Shown one piece after another: positions 16,982 to 23,555 of a stretch of DNA of 58,009 nt. The stretch comes from a virus. Location: positions 1-58,009 of IMG/VR virus record IMGVR_UViG_3300029867_000007; one strand, written 5' to 3'. Numbering within the stretch: position 1 is the first letter of the stretch; every line of letters starts with the position of its first letter. The notes under the pieces were generated by a model. It ran no database searches and had not been told where the DNA came from. It worked only from the letters and a program-made list of their open reading frames with translations. Both the position numbers and the translations under genes were made by a program.

Positions 16982-17404
16982 ATGTCCAAATTAGTCAAAA
17001 TGCATAAAGAGGGTAGTGTAACCCTGTCCAGAGTCGATAAAATCGATTCTGAGCTACGTTTAGTGTTTGGGTGGGGCCAGGTCTGCAAAAGCAATGGTGA
17101 GGACTACTTCGACACTGACAACCAGCATATACCCGAGCAAGTGGCTCTTGAAGGCTGGAATGTGTTCATGCAGGAAGAAACTGTAATGAAGGCGTGCCAT
17201 GAAGGGGAGCCCATGGGTAGCGTTCGCTTCGCTTATCCACTATCATTGGATCTAGCCAAGAGTCTGGATATTGACACCAAGGGTAAATCTGGTGTTCTCG
17301 TGACTGTTTATGTCTCAGATGACGAAACGCTTGCCAAGTTTAAGTCTGGTGAGTATAAAGATTTTTCAATAGGTGGTGCTGCTGCCTGGATTGATGTGGA
17401 GTAA
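16982..17404 (+). CDS. Prohead maturation protease, XkdF-like serine protease
   Basis: Cleaves scaffold and capsid N-termini during head maturation. The 140-residue product shows the XkdF-type pattern: GWGQVCKSNGEDYFDTDNQHIPE (two parts, residues 30-52), ACHEGEPMG with His73, and YKDFSIGG with Ser129, a likely His/Ser catalytic pair. It is shorter than many XkdF proteins; the C-terminal part usual for that family (GVPIGAQTGSTVAMVK-like) appears at the start of the next gene instead, so the protease has been split. Strong AGGAGG ribosome site. Confidence 0.8.
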   Translation: MSKLVKMHKEGSVTLSRVDKIDSELRLVFGWGQVCKSNGEDYFDTDNQHIPEQVALEGWNVFMQEETVMKACHEGEPMGSVRFAYPLSLDLAKSLDIDTKGKSGVLVTVYVSDDETLAKFKSGEYKDFSIGGAAAWIDVE

Positions 17405-17409
17405 AAGCA

Positions 17410-18543
17410 ATGCGTGCTGACGGTAATACAAACAAACAGGTAGCAAGCAAGTTGGTATTGAAGGAAATTTCGGGTGTTCCCATTGGAGCCCAAACGGGTT
17501 CTACAGTTGCCATGGTTAAAACAGGTAACGACGAAGAGCTTGCAAAAAATCTCTTTCTTGCCGCTGTTGAAAATATGGAAGTGCAGGAAAGTATTCGAAG
17601 TGTTATCTACAAGATGTGGGATTACACTGACGCATTTGAAGATGCTGCTTATGACATCATCTGGAATATCACGAAGTACGATGATCCTACCGCTTCATTT
17701 GGTGAGGTACTACAGTCATTTGGTGCTACCATTCAAGATATGAAGAAGAGCGAAGAGGATTTTACCGCACTTAATAAAAGTGGGGCTCTTCGTATTAGAA
17801 AATTTGCAAAAGAAGTTCAAGAATTAAATAAATCAACCGAGGCTGTTCCAGCCACAATCCCAAAGAAGGATATAGAAATGTCTAAAACAGATGATAAAGT
17901 GACTGATGACGGCAAAAAGGTTTTAGAGTTAACTAAGCAAGTGGCAGTACTTACTGCACTAGCCTCAATGACTGACCTACATAAATCTCATTACGCCACA
18001 TTGAATGATACTAACAAAGCAATATTCCAAGAAATGGAAACTGAAGGTCGTGACGCATTGGTAAAAGCCGCTACGTCTGAAGACCCCGTTGTATTCACTA
18101 ACCTTGAAGGTATCGAGTTCCGTAAGTCTTGTGATCCTGCAATGTTGGCCATGGCCAAGAATATGGATGCGATGGTTACTACTAATAAAGCACTAGAAGC
18201 TTCACAGCTTACTTCGCTTTATAAATCTCGTGTTGGTGTTGAGCTTAGTCACGTTCCTGGCGCTGAAGAGCATAAGGTTGCTTTGCTAAAAGCTGTTGAT
18301 ACCATTAGCGATGTAACAGTTAAAAATGAAGTAATGAAAATTGTTACCGCTCAAAACGTCGGCATGAAAAAAGCATTCAATATTGAAGGTGTAACTACTG
18401 AAAAGTCAGTTACTGATGCAAATGATGAGCTTGATGCAATGGCCAAGACCCATCAAGATAAGCATGGTGTAACTTTCACTGTTGCTTATGATGCCGTCCT
18501 AAACACGAAAGAAGGTGAAGCTCTTTATAAGCAGCTTGCTTAA
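17410..18543 (+). CDS. Protease C-terminal/scaffold protein
   Basis: A 377-residue protein five bases after the protease gene. Residues about 18-40 (LKEISGVPIGAQTGSTVAMV) look like the C-terminal end of XkdF-type proteases. The remainder is helical and charged, as in capsid scaffolds, with helices around KKVLELTKQVAVLTALASM. Residue 157 is a Met with a near-perfect ribosome site, so a shorter scaffold is probably also made (see nested entry). It precedes the decoration and capsid genes, fitting a scaffold that is removed by the protease. Confidence 0.7.
   Translation: MRADGNTNKQVASKLVLKEISGVPIGAQTGSTVAMVKTGNDEELAKNLFLAAVENMEVQESIRSVIYKMWDYTDAFEDAAYDIIWNITKYDDPTASFGEVLQSFGATIQDMKKSEEDFTALNKSGALRIRKFAKEVQELNKSTEAVPATIPKKDIEMSKTDDKVTDDGKKVLELTKQVAVLTALASMTDLHKSHYATLNDTNKAIFQEMETEGRDALVKAATSEDPVVFTNLEGIEFRKSCDPAMLAMAKNMDAMVTTNKALEASQLTSLYKSRVGVELSHVPGAEEHKVALLKAVDTISDVTVKNEVMKIVTAQNVGMKKAFNIEGVTTEKSVTDANDELDAMAKTHQDKHGVTFTVAYDAVLNTKEGEALYKQLA
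17878..18543 (+). CDS. Nested scaffold protein from internal start
   Basis: An in-frame internal ATG at 17878 is preceded by AAGAAGGA (17863-17870) with a 7-base spacer, a better ribosome site than that of the full-length gene. It would yield a 221-residue protein beginning MSKTDDKVTDDGKKVLEL, which matches the typical scaffold part only. Lambda C/Nu3 uses the same nested arrangement. Expression from the internal start is inferred, not shown. Confidence 0.55.
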   Translation: MSKTDDKVTDDGKKVLELTKQVAVLTALASMTDLHKSHYATLNDTNKAIFQEMETEGRDALVKAATSEDPVVFTNLEGIEFRKSCDPAMLAMAKNMDAMVTTNKALEASQLTSLYKSRVGVELSHVPGAEEHKVALLKAVDTISDVTVKNEVMKIVTAQNVGMKKAFNIEGVTTEKSVTDANDELDAMAKTHQDKHGVTFTVAYDAVLNTKEGEALYKQLA

Positions 18544-18604
18544 TAGCCACTACAGTACTTAACATACCGTAGTAAAACAGAATTAGTTTATTTGGAGTTT
18601 TATC

Positions 18605-19006
18605 ATGTCTTTAGAAGGTAACTTAGTAAAAGTCACTAAAATAATCACTACCGATTTGTCTAGTGACACATTGACAGGTACCGGCGCTACTAGCGGTTTT
18701 CAACGTTTTGTAATTGCTGGTGGTACTACAGCAGTACCGACAATGATTCGTTGTGGTGCAGGTCTTCTCGCTTATGGCGTTTTGGATTCTAAGCCCGCAG
18801 CAGATCAAGCAGCCCCTGTAAAGGTTCAGGGTATTAGTAAGATTTTGCTTGGTGGCACTGTGACCCCTGGACAAAACGTAACATCTGATGCGTCGGGTCG
18901 AGCGGTTGTGGCCGGTGTTGGCGATGTTGTTCGTGGTATCGTTGAAGATGGTGGAGTGATCGATGAGATTGGTTCCATCCTGTTGATTAGCCCACACGTC
19001 CTATAG
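18605..19006 (+). CDS. Capsid decoration protein (DUF2190-like)
   Basis: A 133-residue protein directly before the major capsid gene. A beta-rich sequence with LAYGVLDSKPAADQAAPVKV, GGTVTPGQNVTSDASGRAV and VVRGIVEDGGVIDEIGSILL matches the pattern of DUF2190/decoration proteins, which bind the outside of the mature capsid as trimers and stabilise it. GGAG is placed 8 bases before the ATG. High expression is expected because it sits between scaffold and capsid. Confidence 0.8.
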   Translation: MSLEGNLVKVTKIITTDLSSDTLTGTGATSGFQRFVIAGGTTAVPTMIRCGAGLLAYGVLDSKPAADQAAPVKVQGISKILLGGTVTPGQNVTSDASGRAVVAGVGDVVRGIVEDGGVIDEIGSILLISPHVL

Positions 19007-19021
19007 TAAGCAGCTTTTTTA

Positions 19022-19050
19022 TTAACTGTAATATTTAACCAAATTATAAA
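19022..19050 (+). promoter_or_regulatory. Candidate promoter before the capsid gene
   Basis: TTAACT (19022-19027), a 17-base spacer, and TATAAA (19045-19050), in the AT-rich 63-base gap before the major capsid gene. The -10 box matches at 5 of 6 positions and the -35 at 4 of 6. It would boost capsid expression relative to upstream genes. AT-rich DNA makes chance matches possible. Confidence 0.4.
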
Positions 19051-19069
19051 TTTTTGAGGAATAAGAAAG

Positions 19070-20029
19070 ATGCCTACACCATTAGCTAGTGATGTGCATA
19101 TCAACAAACCTTTGAGCAATATATCCATTGCTCTTATCCAAGATCAATCAATGTTTCAGACGGATAGTATTTTCCCTAACATCCCTGTACAGATGCAAAG
19201 CGATTTGTTCTATACATATGACCAAGGTGACTTCCTTCGTAATGAGATGGAAGAACGCGCCCCTGGTACAGAAACCAAAGGTAGCGGCTACAAACTAGGG
19301 CAGGATAACTACTTCTGTAAAGTCTATGGCTTCCACCATGACATTGATGATCAACGTCGTGCCAACCAAGATTCTCCATTAGCTTTGGATCGTGAAGCTG
19401 TAACATTCGTTACTGATAAAGCGAATCTTTTCCGTGAAGCTAACTGGTGTGCAAACTTCTTCTCTGCCGGTAATTGGGGAACTGATGCAACGGTTGCAAC
19501 TGGATGGCAGGATGACGCAAGTGATCCTATCACTGACATTGAAGAAATCGTTACTGACATGTTAGAAAAAACAGGCAAGATTGCAAACACTATGGTTTTA
19601 GGCCGTAACGTTTACAACAAGCTTAAGAATCACCCTGACGTAGTTGACCGTATTAAAGCTGGTCAGACTTCAGGTATCGCAATCACTAAGCATCAACAGC
19701 TTGCAGAGTTGTTCGAGATGGAACGCATTATTGTACTAAATGCAATTCAGAACACAGCAAAAGAAGGCGCAACGGATGTAATCTCATTCATCGCCAACAA
19801 GCATGGTTGTTTGATCTGTTACTCTAACCGTAACCCTGGCTTAATGACAGCGTCGGCTGGTTACACATTTAGCTGGGATGGTCTATACGGCGCTTCTGCT
19901 TACGGTTCTCGTATCAAGAAGTTCCGAATGGAAGCAATTGAATCTGATCGTATCGAAATCGGTATGGCTTATGCTGTTAAGCAAATTGCGGTTGATCTTG
20001 GAACTTACATTCCAGCAGCAACATCGTAA
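19070..20029 (+). CDS. Major capsid protein, HK97 fold
   Basis: A 319-residue shell protein. Features of the HK97-fold group are an N-terminal arm with LSNISIALIQDQSMF, a helix-rich middle (TDIEEIVTDMLEKTGKIANT, then GRNVYNKLKNHPDVVDRIK, the spine helix and P-domain region) and a C-terminal hexamer-contact part (GSRIKKFRMEAIESDRIEIG then AVKQIAVDLGTYI). No N-terminal scaffold domain is fused, consistent with the separate scaffold gene. A strong UUCG hairpin follows the gene. Confidence 0.9.
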   Translation: MPTPLASDVHINKPLSNISIALIQDQSMFQTDSIFPNIPVQMQSDLFYTYDQGDFLRNEMEERAPGTETKGSGYKLGQDNYFCKVYGFHHDIDDQRRANQDSPLALDREAVTFVTDKANLFREANWCANFFSAGNWGTDATVATGWQDDASDPITDIEEIVTDMLEKTGKIANTMVLGRNVYNKLKNHPDVVDRIKAGQTSGIAITKHQQLAELFEMERIIVLNAIQNTAKEGATDVISFIANKHGCLICYSNRNPGLMTASAGYTFSWDGLYGASAYGSRIKKFRMEAIESDRIEIGMAYAVKQIAVDLGTYIPAATS

Positions 20030-20049
20030 TAAATAAAGTAGTATAGTGA

Positions 20050-20073
20050 GTTACCCCACTTCGGTGGGGTAAC
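20050..20073 (+). terminator. UUCG-loop hairpin after the capsid gene
   Basis: GTTACCCCAC (20050-20059), loop TTCG, GTGGGGTAAC (20064-20073): a perfect 10-bp stem closed by the very stable C(UUCG)G tetraloop. Only a short T-tract (CTATTTA) follows. It is likely a partial terminator or a 3' stabiliser of the capsid mRNA, letting downstream neck and tail genes be expressed at a lower level. Confidence 0.75.
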
Positions 20074-20093
20074 CTATTTAAAGGTGGTACCCA

Positions 20094-20372
20094 ATGAGAC
20101 AGACAGTATTATTCATAAAGGGAATGAAGCTATTTACAGGTAAAGCCCTTCGGTATGCCGGTAAAGAATATGCGATTGGCGTCCCTTTCTTATATAAGAA
20201 CATTGCTATTACTCCGCGTAAAATGGAAGTGATGTTGAGAACCCGTAAACTTATCAGCGAAGATGAGTTAAAGGCTCGGAAACAAAAGGCGAGTAAATCT
20301 CCTGTTCCTGTAGTAGAGGTTGAGAAGGGAAAGAAAGACAAGCCCTCTCGGCGAAAGAAGAAAAAGGATTAA
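20094..20372 (+). CDS. Small basic protein after capsid gene
   Basis: A 92-residue protein with a folded N-terminal half (FIKGMKLFTGKALRYAGKEY) and a strongly basic C-terminal tail ending KPSRRKKKKD. It lies between two strong hairpins. Small proteins at this place in siphoviruses are often neck or head-completion factors, and the basic tail could contact packaged DNA. Family not recognised. Confidence 0.6.
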   Translation: MRQTVLFIKGMKLFTGKALRYAGKEYAIGVPFLYKNIAITPRKMEVMLRTRKLISEDELKARKQKASKSPVPVVEVEKGKKDKPSRRKKKKD

Positions 20373-20376
20373 TCAT

Positions 20377-20406
20377 AAAAAAGGGACTTCTAAAGTCCCT
20401 TTTTTA
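20377..20406 (+). terminator. Intrinsic terminator
   Basis: AAGGGACTT (20381-20389), loop CTA, AAGTCCCTT (20393-20401), flanked by A4 upstream and a T6 run downstream. A textbook rho-independent terminator that starts 4 bases after the stop codon of the preceding gene. The flanking A and T runs make it workable in both directions. Confidence 0.9.
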
Positions 20407-20436
20407 TTGTAAGGGTCAAAGTAGAAGGGAAGGACT

Positions 20437-20829
20437 ATGCCTAAACAAACTGCACTACTAATTGGCGACCTTAATCGATTCATTGAGAAGGTCGCCGTAG
20501 TTGTAACGGAACAAGTAGCGTTGACTCTTACCGAGACGACGCCAGAGGATACTGCACATGCTATTACTAACTGGGTTCCTTCTATTGGTGAATCATTTGA
20601 GGGAGAAGCTGGCGTTTACGGTAAGAGTCTTAACTCCTCCATACAAAGCTCGGGCTTCAGTACGTTGCGTGGATACAAGCTACCTATGGGCTCACTCTAC
20701 ATTACTAACAATGTGGACTATATCTCTCTTCTGAATAAGGGGTGGTCGGCTCAAGCACCCGCAGGGTTTGTGCAATTATCTATAATAACTGCCATACTGT
20801 CCCTACGAGGGAGGAGATTTAGCCAATGA
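20437..20829 (+). CDS. HK97 gp10-like neck/tail-completion protein
   Basis: A 130-residue protein with the pattern NNVDYISLLNKGWSAQAPAG near the C-terminus, typical of the HK97 gp10 group ('Y...LE.GWS.QAP.GfV'). These proteins join the head neck to the tail or complete the tail. The N-terminal part (LNRFIEKVAVVVTEQVAL) is helical. Its last four bases overlap the next gene (ATGA), the usual pairing with the tail terminator. Confidence 0.75.
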   Translation: MPKQTALLIGDLNRFIEKVAVVVTEQVALTLTETTPEDTAHAITNWVPSIGESFEGEAGVYGKSLNSSIQSSGFSTLRGYKLPMGSLYITNNVDYISLLNKGWSAQAPAGFVQLSIITAILSLRGRRFSQ

Positions 20830-21230
20830 CCACACTTAACGAAGCGCGTCAAGTCGTCTATAATACATTTGTTGATGACTGGGGTGATGAAACACCATAT
20901 GACCTTGAAGACGATGACTTTACAGAGCCTGAATCGGGCAACTGGGTACGCTTAACTATAAAGGGTTTACCGGGGGGCCAGGAGTCGCTAAACAGTAAGG
21001 GTAAGAGACGTTATATCCGCAGACAGTTACTAGTTGTAGAGGTCTATGGACAGCCCCGCACAGGGGAATATAACGAAGATGTATACGCAGAACGTATACG
21101 AGACCTTTTTGAGGGCGAGACGATTGGTGGTGTGGTGTTCAATGATGGTGATATAATGCCAGAAGGCACTAAAAACAATTGGCGAAGGGTCTCAGTGACA
21201 GTCCAGTTCCAATATTATGAAATCAAATAA
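20826..21230 (+). CDS. Tail terminator protein
   Basis: A 134-residue protein coupled to the preceding neck gene by ATGA, with GGAGGAG as ribosome site. The pattern EARQVVYNTFVDDWG at the N-terminus, GNWVRLTIKGLPGGQES in the middle and SVTVQFQYYEIK at the end fits the lambda gpU/HK97 tail-terminator group (alpha/beta ring that caps the tail tube). It lies just before the tail tube gene, as expected. Confidence 0.75.
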   Translation: MTTLNEARQVVYNTFVDDWGDETPYDLEDDDFTEPESGNWVRLTIKGLPGGQESLNSKGKRRYIRRQLLVVEVYGQPRTGEYNEDVYAERIRDLFEGETIGGVVFNDGDIMPEGTKNNWRRVSVTVQFQYYEIK

Positions 21231-21242
21231 GGGGTAAAAGCA

Positions 21243-22727
21243 ATGCCAAGAAGTTTAACGAATAACACCAACCTACAATACTCCATTGAGGAAACGCTGG
21301 GCAATCTGTTCGCGTCACCTTCTTGGTTTACATTGGAGCCTAACGATATTTCATCCTTTGGGGCGAATATCTCAACAGTTGCACGTAATCCGATTTCAAA
21401 AAATCGACAGCGACGAAAGGGAACCATCACTAACATTGAATCCTCAGTAGAGATCAATGCAGATTTGACAATGAGTTCACTACAGGACTTTATTGAAGGG
21501 TTTTGCTTCTCTGCATTTAGCGGCGGGGATATTCTTACTGCAACCGACGTTGCGACCGGCGTTGTTACCATGGCAGAGACTAGTAATATTATAGTCAACA
21601 CTTTGGTACGTGTTACAGGTCTTACCGCTACAGCAGACAATGGTTTGCATGTTGTTACTGCGGTTACTGTTGATACCAGTATTACTATTGCGGCGTTAAC
21701 AGATGTTACTGAAAACTTTTTAGTAGAAGTTGTAGGACATCGATTCGCAGTAGGTGATCTTGATGTATTGGATGCTAACAACCTTACTACTACTTCCCAA
21801 GACCTTACACTATTGGGATTAGTTGCCGGTCAGAGTGTTCATGTTGGTGGGTTCCTTGCAGCCAACCAATTTGCAGCAGCAGATAACAGCGGGTTGATTC
21901 GAGTATCTAGTGTAGCCGCAAATGTTCTAACGTTTGATAAAGCTCTCACTACGTTTACTACAGAAGCTGACGCTTCGCAATTGATAGACATGTACTTTGG
22001 TAAGTTCGTTCGTAACGTCCCTACGGATAATCCAAATTATATTGAGCGCTCTTATCAGTTCGAATTAGAATACGCTACTCTTGATGCGGGTGACCTTCCT
22101 ATGTATGAGTATGCACGAGGCAACTTGTGTAATGAGCTTACATTCGAAACACCTTTGACAGATAAAGCGACGCTTGCTCCTGGTTTCATCGGTACAGATA
22201 CTGCACCCCCTGTGAATGTTGCAGGTCGTGCAACTAATGCAGCAACTCCTACTGATCCTCAGTACACTACTGCATTCAACACTTCTGCGGACATCGCCCG
22301 TATTCGTGTTGCTGATGTTGATGATACAGGTCTTACTTCTGACTTTAAATCGTTAAGCATTACAATCAACAACAACGTAACTCCTGAGAACGTTTTGGGT
22401 GTAACAGGTGCTAAGTACATCAACGCGGGTAACTTGGAGATTGGTTTCGAAGCCGAAATGATCTTCTCAAACTCTGTAGTAGCTGAGCGAATTCGAAGTA
22501 ACGCTACTGTTTCGTTAGATTTCCGTCTAACAAATGATGATGGTACGATCGCTTTCGATATTCCTTCATTGACTCTTGGTGGTGGGGCTCGATCATTCCC
22601 AGTAAATGAAACTGTGCTTATTAGTACTACAGGTGAGGCTTACGCTGATGATGCCTTTAATACATCTATAGGCATTACAATCTTCAACCATGCTCTACCT
22701 ATCGACCCAGCAAACCCATTTCTATAA
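21243..22727 (+). CDS. Major tail tube protein with inserted domain
   Basis: The tube subunit of the flexible tail. The 494-residue product starts with the tail-tube pattern (NTNLQYSIEETLGNLFASPSW), with SFGANISTVARNPISKNRQR and IESSVEINADLTMSSLQDFI, and ends FNTSIGITIFNHALPIDPAN. Tube proteins of this type are usually about 300-400 residues. The extra Thr/Val-rich stretch at about 95-200 and the Ser/Thr/Asp part at about 320-420 probably form domains on the outside of the tail. It precedes the frameshifted chaperones, as in lambda. Confidence 0.8.
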   Translation: MPRSLTNNTNLQYSIEETLGNLFASPSWFTLEPNDISSFGANISTVARNPISKNRQRRKGTITNIESSVEINADLTMSSLQDFIEGFCFSAFSGGDILTATDVATGVVTMAETSNIIVNTLVRVTGLTATADNGLHVVTAVTVDTSITIAALTDVTENFLVEVVGHRFAVGDLDVLDANNLTTTSQDLTLLGLVAGQSVHVGGFLAANQFAAADNSGLIRVSSVAANVLTFDKALTTFTTEADASQLIDMYFGKFVRNVPTDNPNYIERSYQFELEYATLDAGDLPMYEYARGNLCNELTFETPLTDKATLAPGFIGTDTAPPVNVAGRATNAATPTDPQYTTAFNTSADIARIRVADVDDTGLTSDFKSLSITINNNVTPENVLGVTGAKYINAGNLEIGFEAEMIFSNSVVAERIRSNATVSLDFRLTNDDGTIAFDIPSLTLGGGARSFPVNETVLISTTGEAYADDAFNTSIGITIFNHALPIDPANPFL

Positions 22728-22768
22728 ATAGTAAGTACATTAAATTAAATTAAATTAAAGGTAACACT

Positions 22769-23233
22769 ATGTCTAAGTTCGGAAATTTAAAATCATTAGT
22801 AGTCGATACAAATTCACGTTTCACAATGGCACTTCCTGAGATAGGCGCTAAGACAGCGCTTATCTTAGCCCCTGCACAAGAAACCAATGTGCCTTACTTC
22901 AGAACCTTAAAAAAGCAAGCGAAGACAAATGCGAAACGAAATCGCACTCTCCACGCTGCTGGTAACTATGGTCTTGATGTAATGCGAGGGGATGATAAAG
23001 CTATCTATCCAGGGTACGTTATTGTTGGTTGGGAACACATGCCAGGGGAAAACAAAGAAGGTGTAATGGGGGAGGTTCCATTCTCTATTGAGGACTGTGA
23101 GGAGTTCTTAAGTGAGCTACCCAATTGGGTATTTGATAAAATTCGGGGTATTGCAGCGGAACCAAAAACGTTTGTTGCCTTGCCTGAAGAAGTGATTTCC
23201 GAAGAAGACAAAGAGGAGTACCTAAAAAACTAA
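22769..23233 (+). CDS. Tail assembly chaperone, G-like
   Basis: The 154-residue short chaperone that coats the tape measure before the tube assembles. It sits between tail tube and tape measure genes, as lambda G does. It ends Y-L-K-N-stop on a slippery A AAA AAC (23224-23230). The following 105 codons in the -1 frame are open and coding-like, giving the longer GT form (separate entry). Residues 95-140 (MGEVPFSIEDCEEFLSELPN) are helical and acidic, typical of these chaperones. No direct sequence similarity to lambda G was assessed. Confidence 0.8.
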   Translation: MSKFGNLKSLVVDTNSRFTMALPEIGAKTALILAPAQETNVPYFRTLKKQAKTNAKRNRTLHAAGNYGLDVMRGDDKAIYPGYVIVGWEHMPGENKEGVMGEVPFSIEDCEEFLSELPNWVFDKIRGIAAEPKTFVALPEEVISEEDKEEYLKN

Positions 23234-23547
23234 AAGAGCTGCTTGAGTATAAAATCAAATTTGCCAAGGATGGCTTTCAGGTAGAAGCGGCGATTGCCAA
23301 AGGGAGGGATCTACCGGATTGGTATTTAGAGCAGCCTTACCAGACTGTAGTAGAATCATTTTATTTAAGTAGCTACTTTGACTTAATGACTTGCAGGAGA
23401 TACGAGGGTGGAGCGATACCGTGGGACAAAATACAGTATTATGCTACCCAATATAAAAAACTAGATCCTGAGTTTGTAGAGATATTCACAGAGGCCATGT
23501 TTGCGCTCGACTCCACCTACCAGGAGGCTTTTAAGAAAGACAAATAA
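22769..23547 (+). CDS. Tail assembly chaperone GT, by -1 frameshift
   Basis: A -1 shift on A AAA AAC at 23224-23230 would read into an open frame ending at TAA 23545-23547, giving a fusion of 259 residues. The T part starts LKELLEYKIKFAKDGFQVEA and contains WYLEQPYQTVVESFYLSSYF; it has no start codon and ribosome site of its own at its beginning. In lambda and most siphoviruses the GT form makes up a few percent of product and links the chaperone to the tail tube. The site, gene order and distance (9 bases) to the tape measure all fit. Confidence 0.85.
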
Positions 23548-23555
23548 GGTGGGTT

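Noticed and set aside
22743-22758. AT-rich direct repeats (TTAAA units) before the tail chaperone gene
   Set aside because: Three to four short repeats in a spacer upstream of a ribosome site; too short and AT-rich to call an origin or regulatory array.
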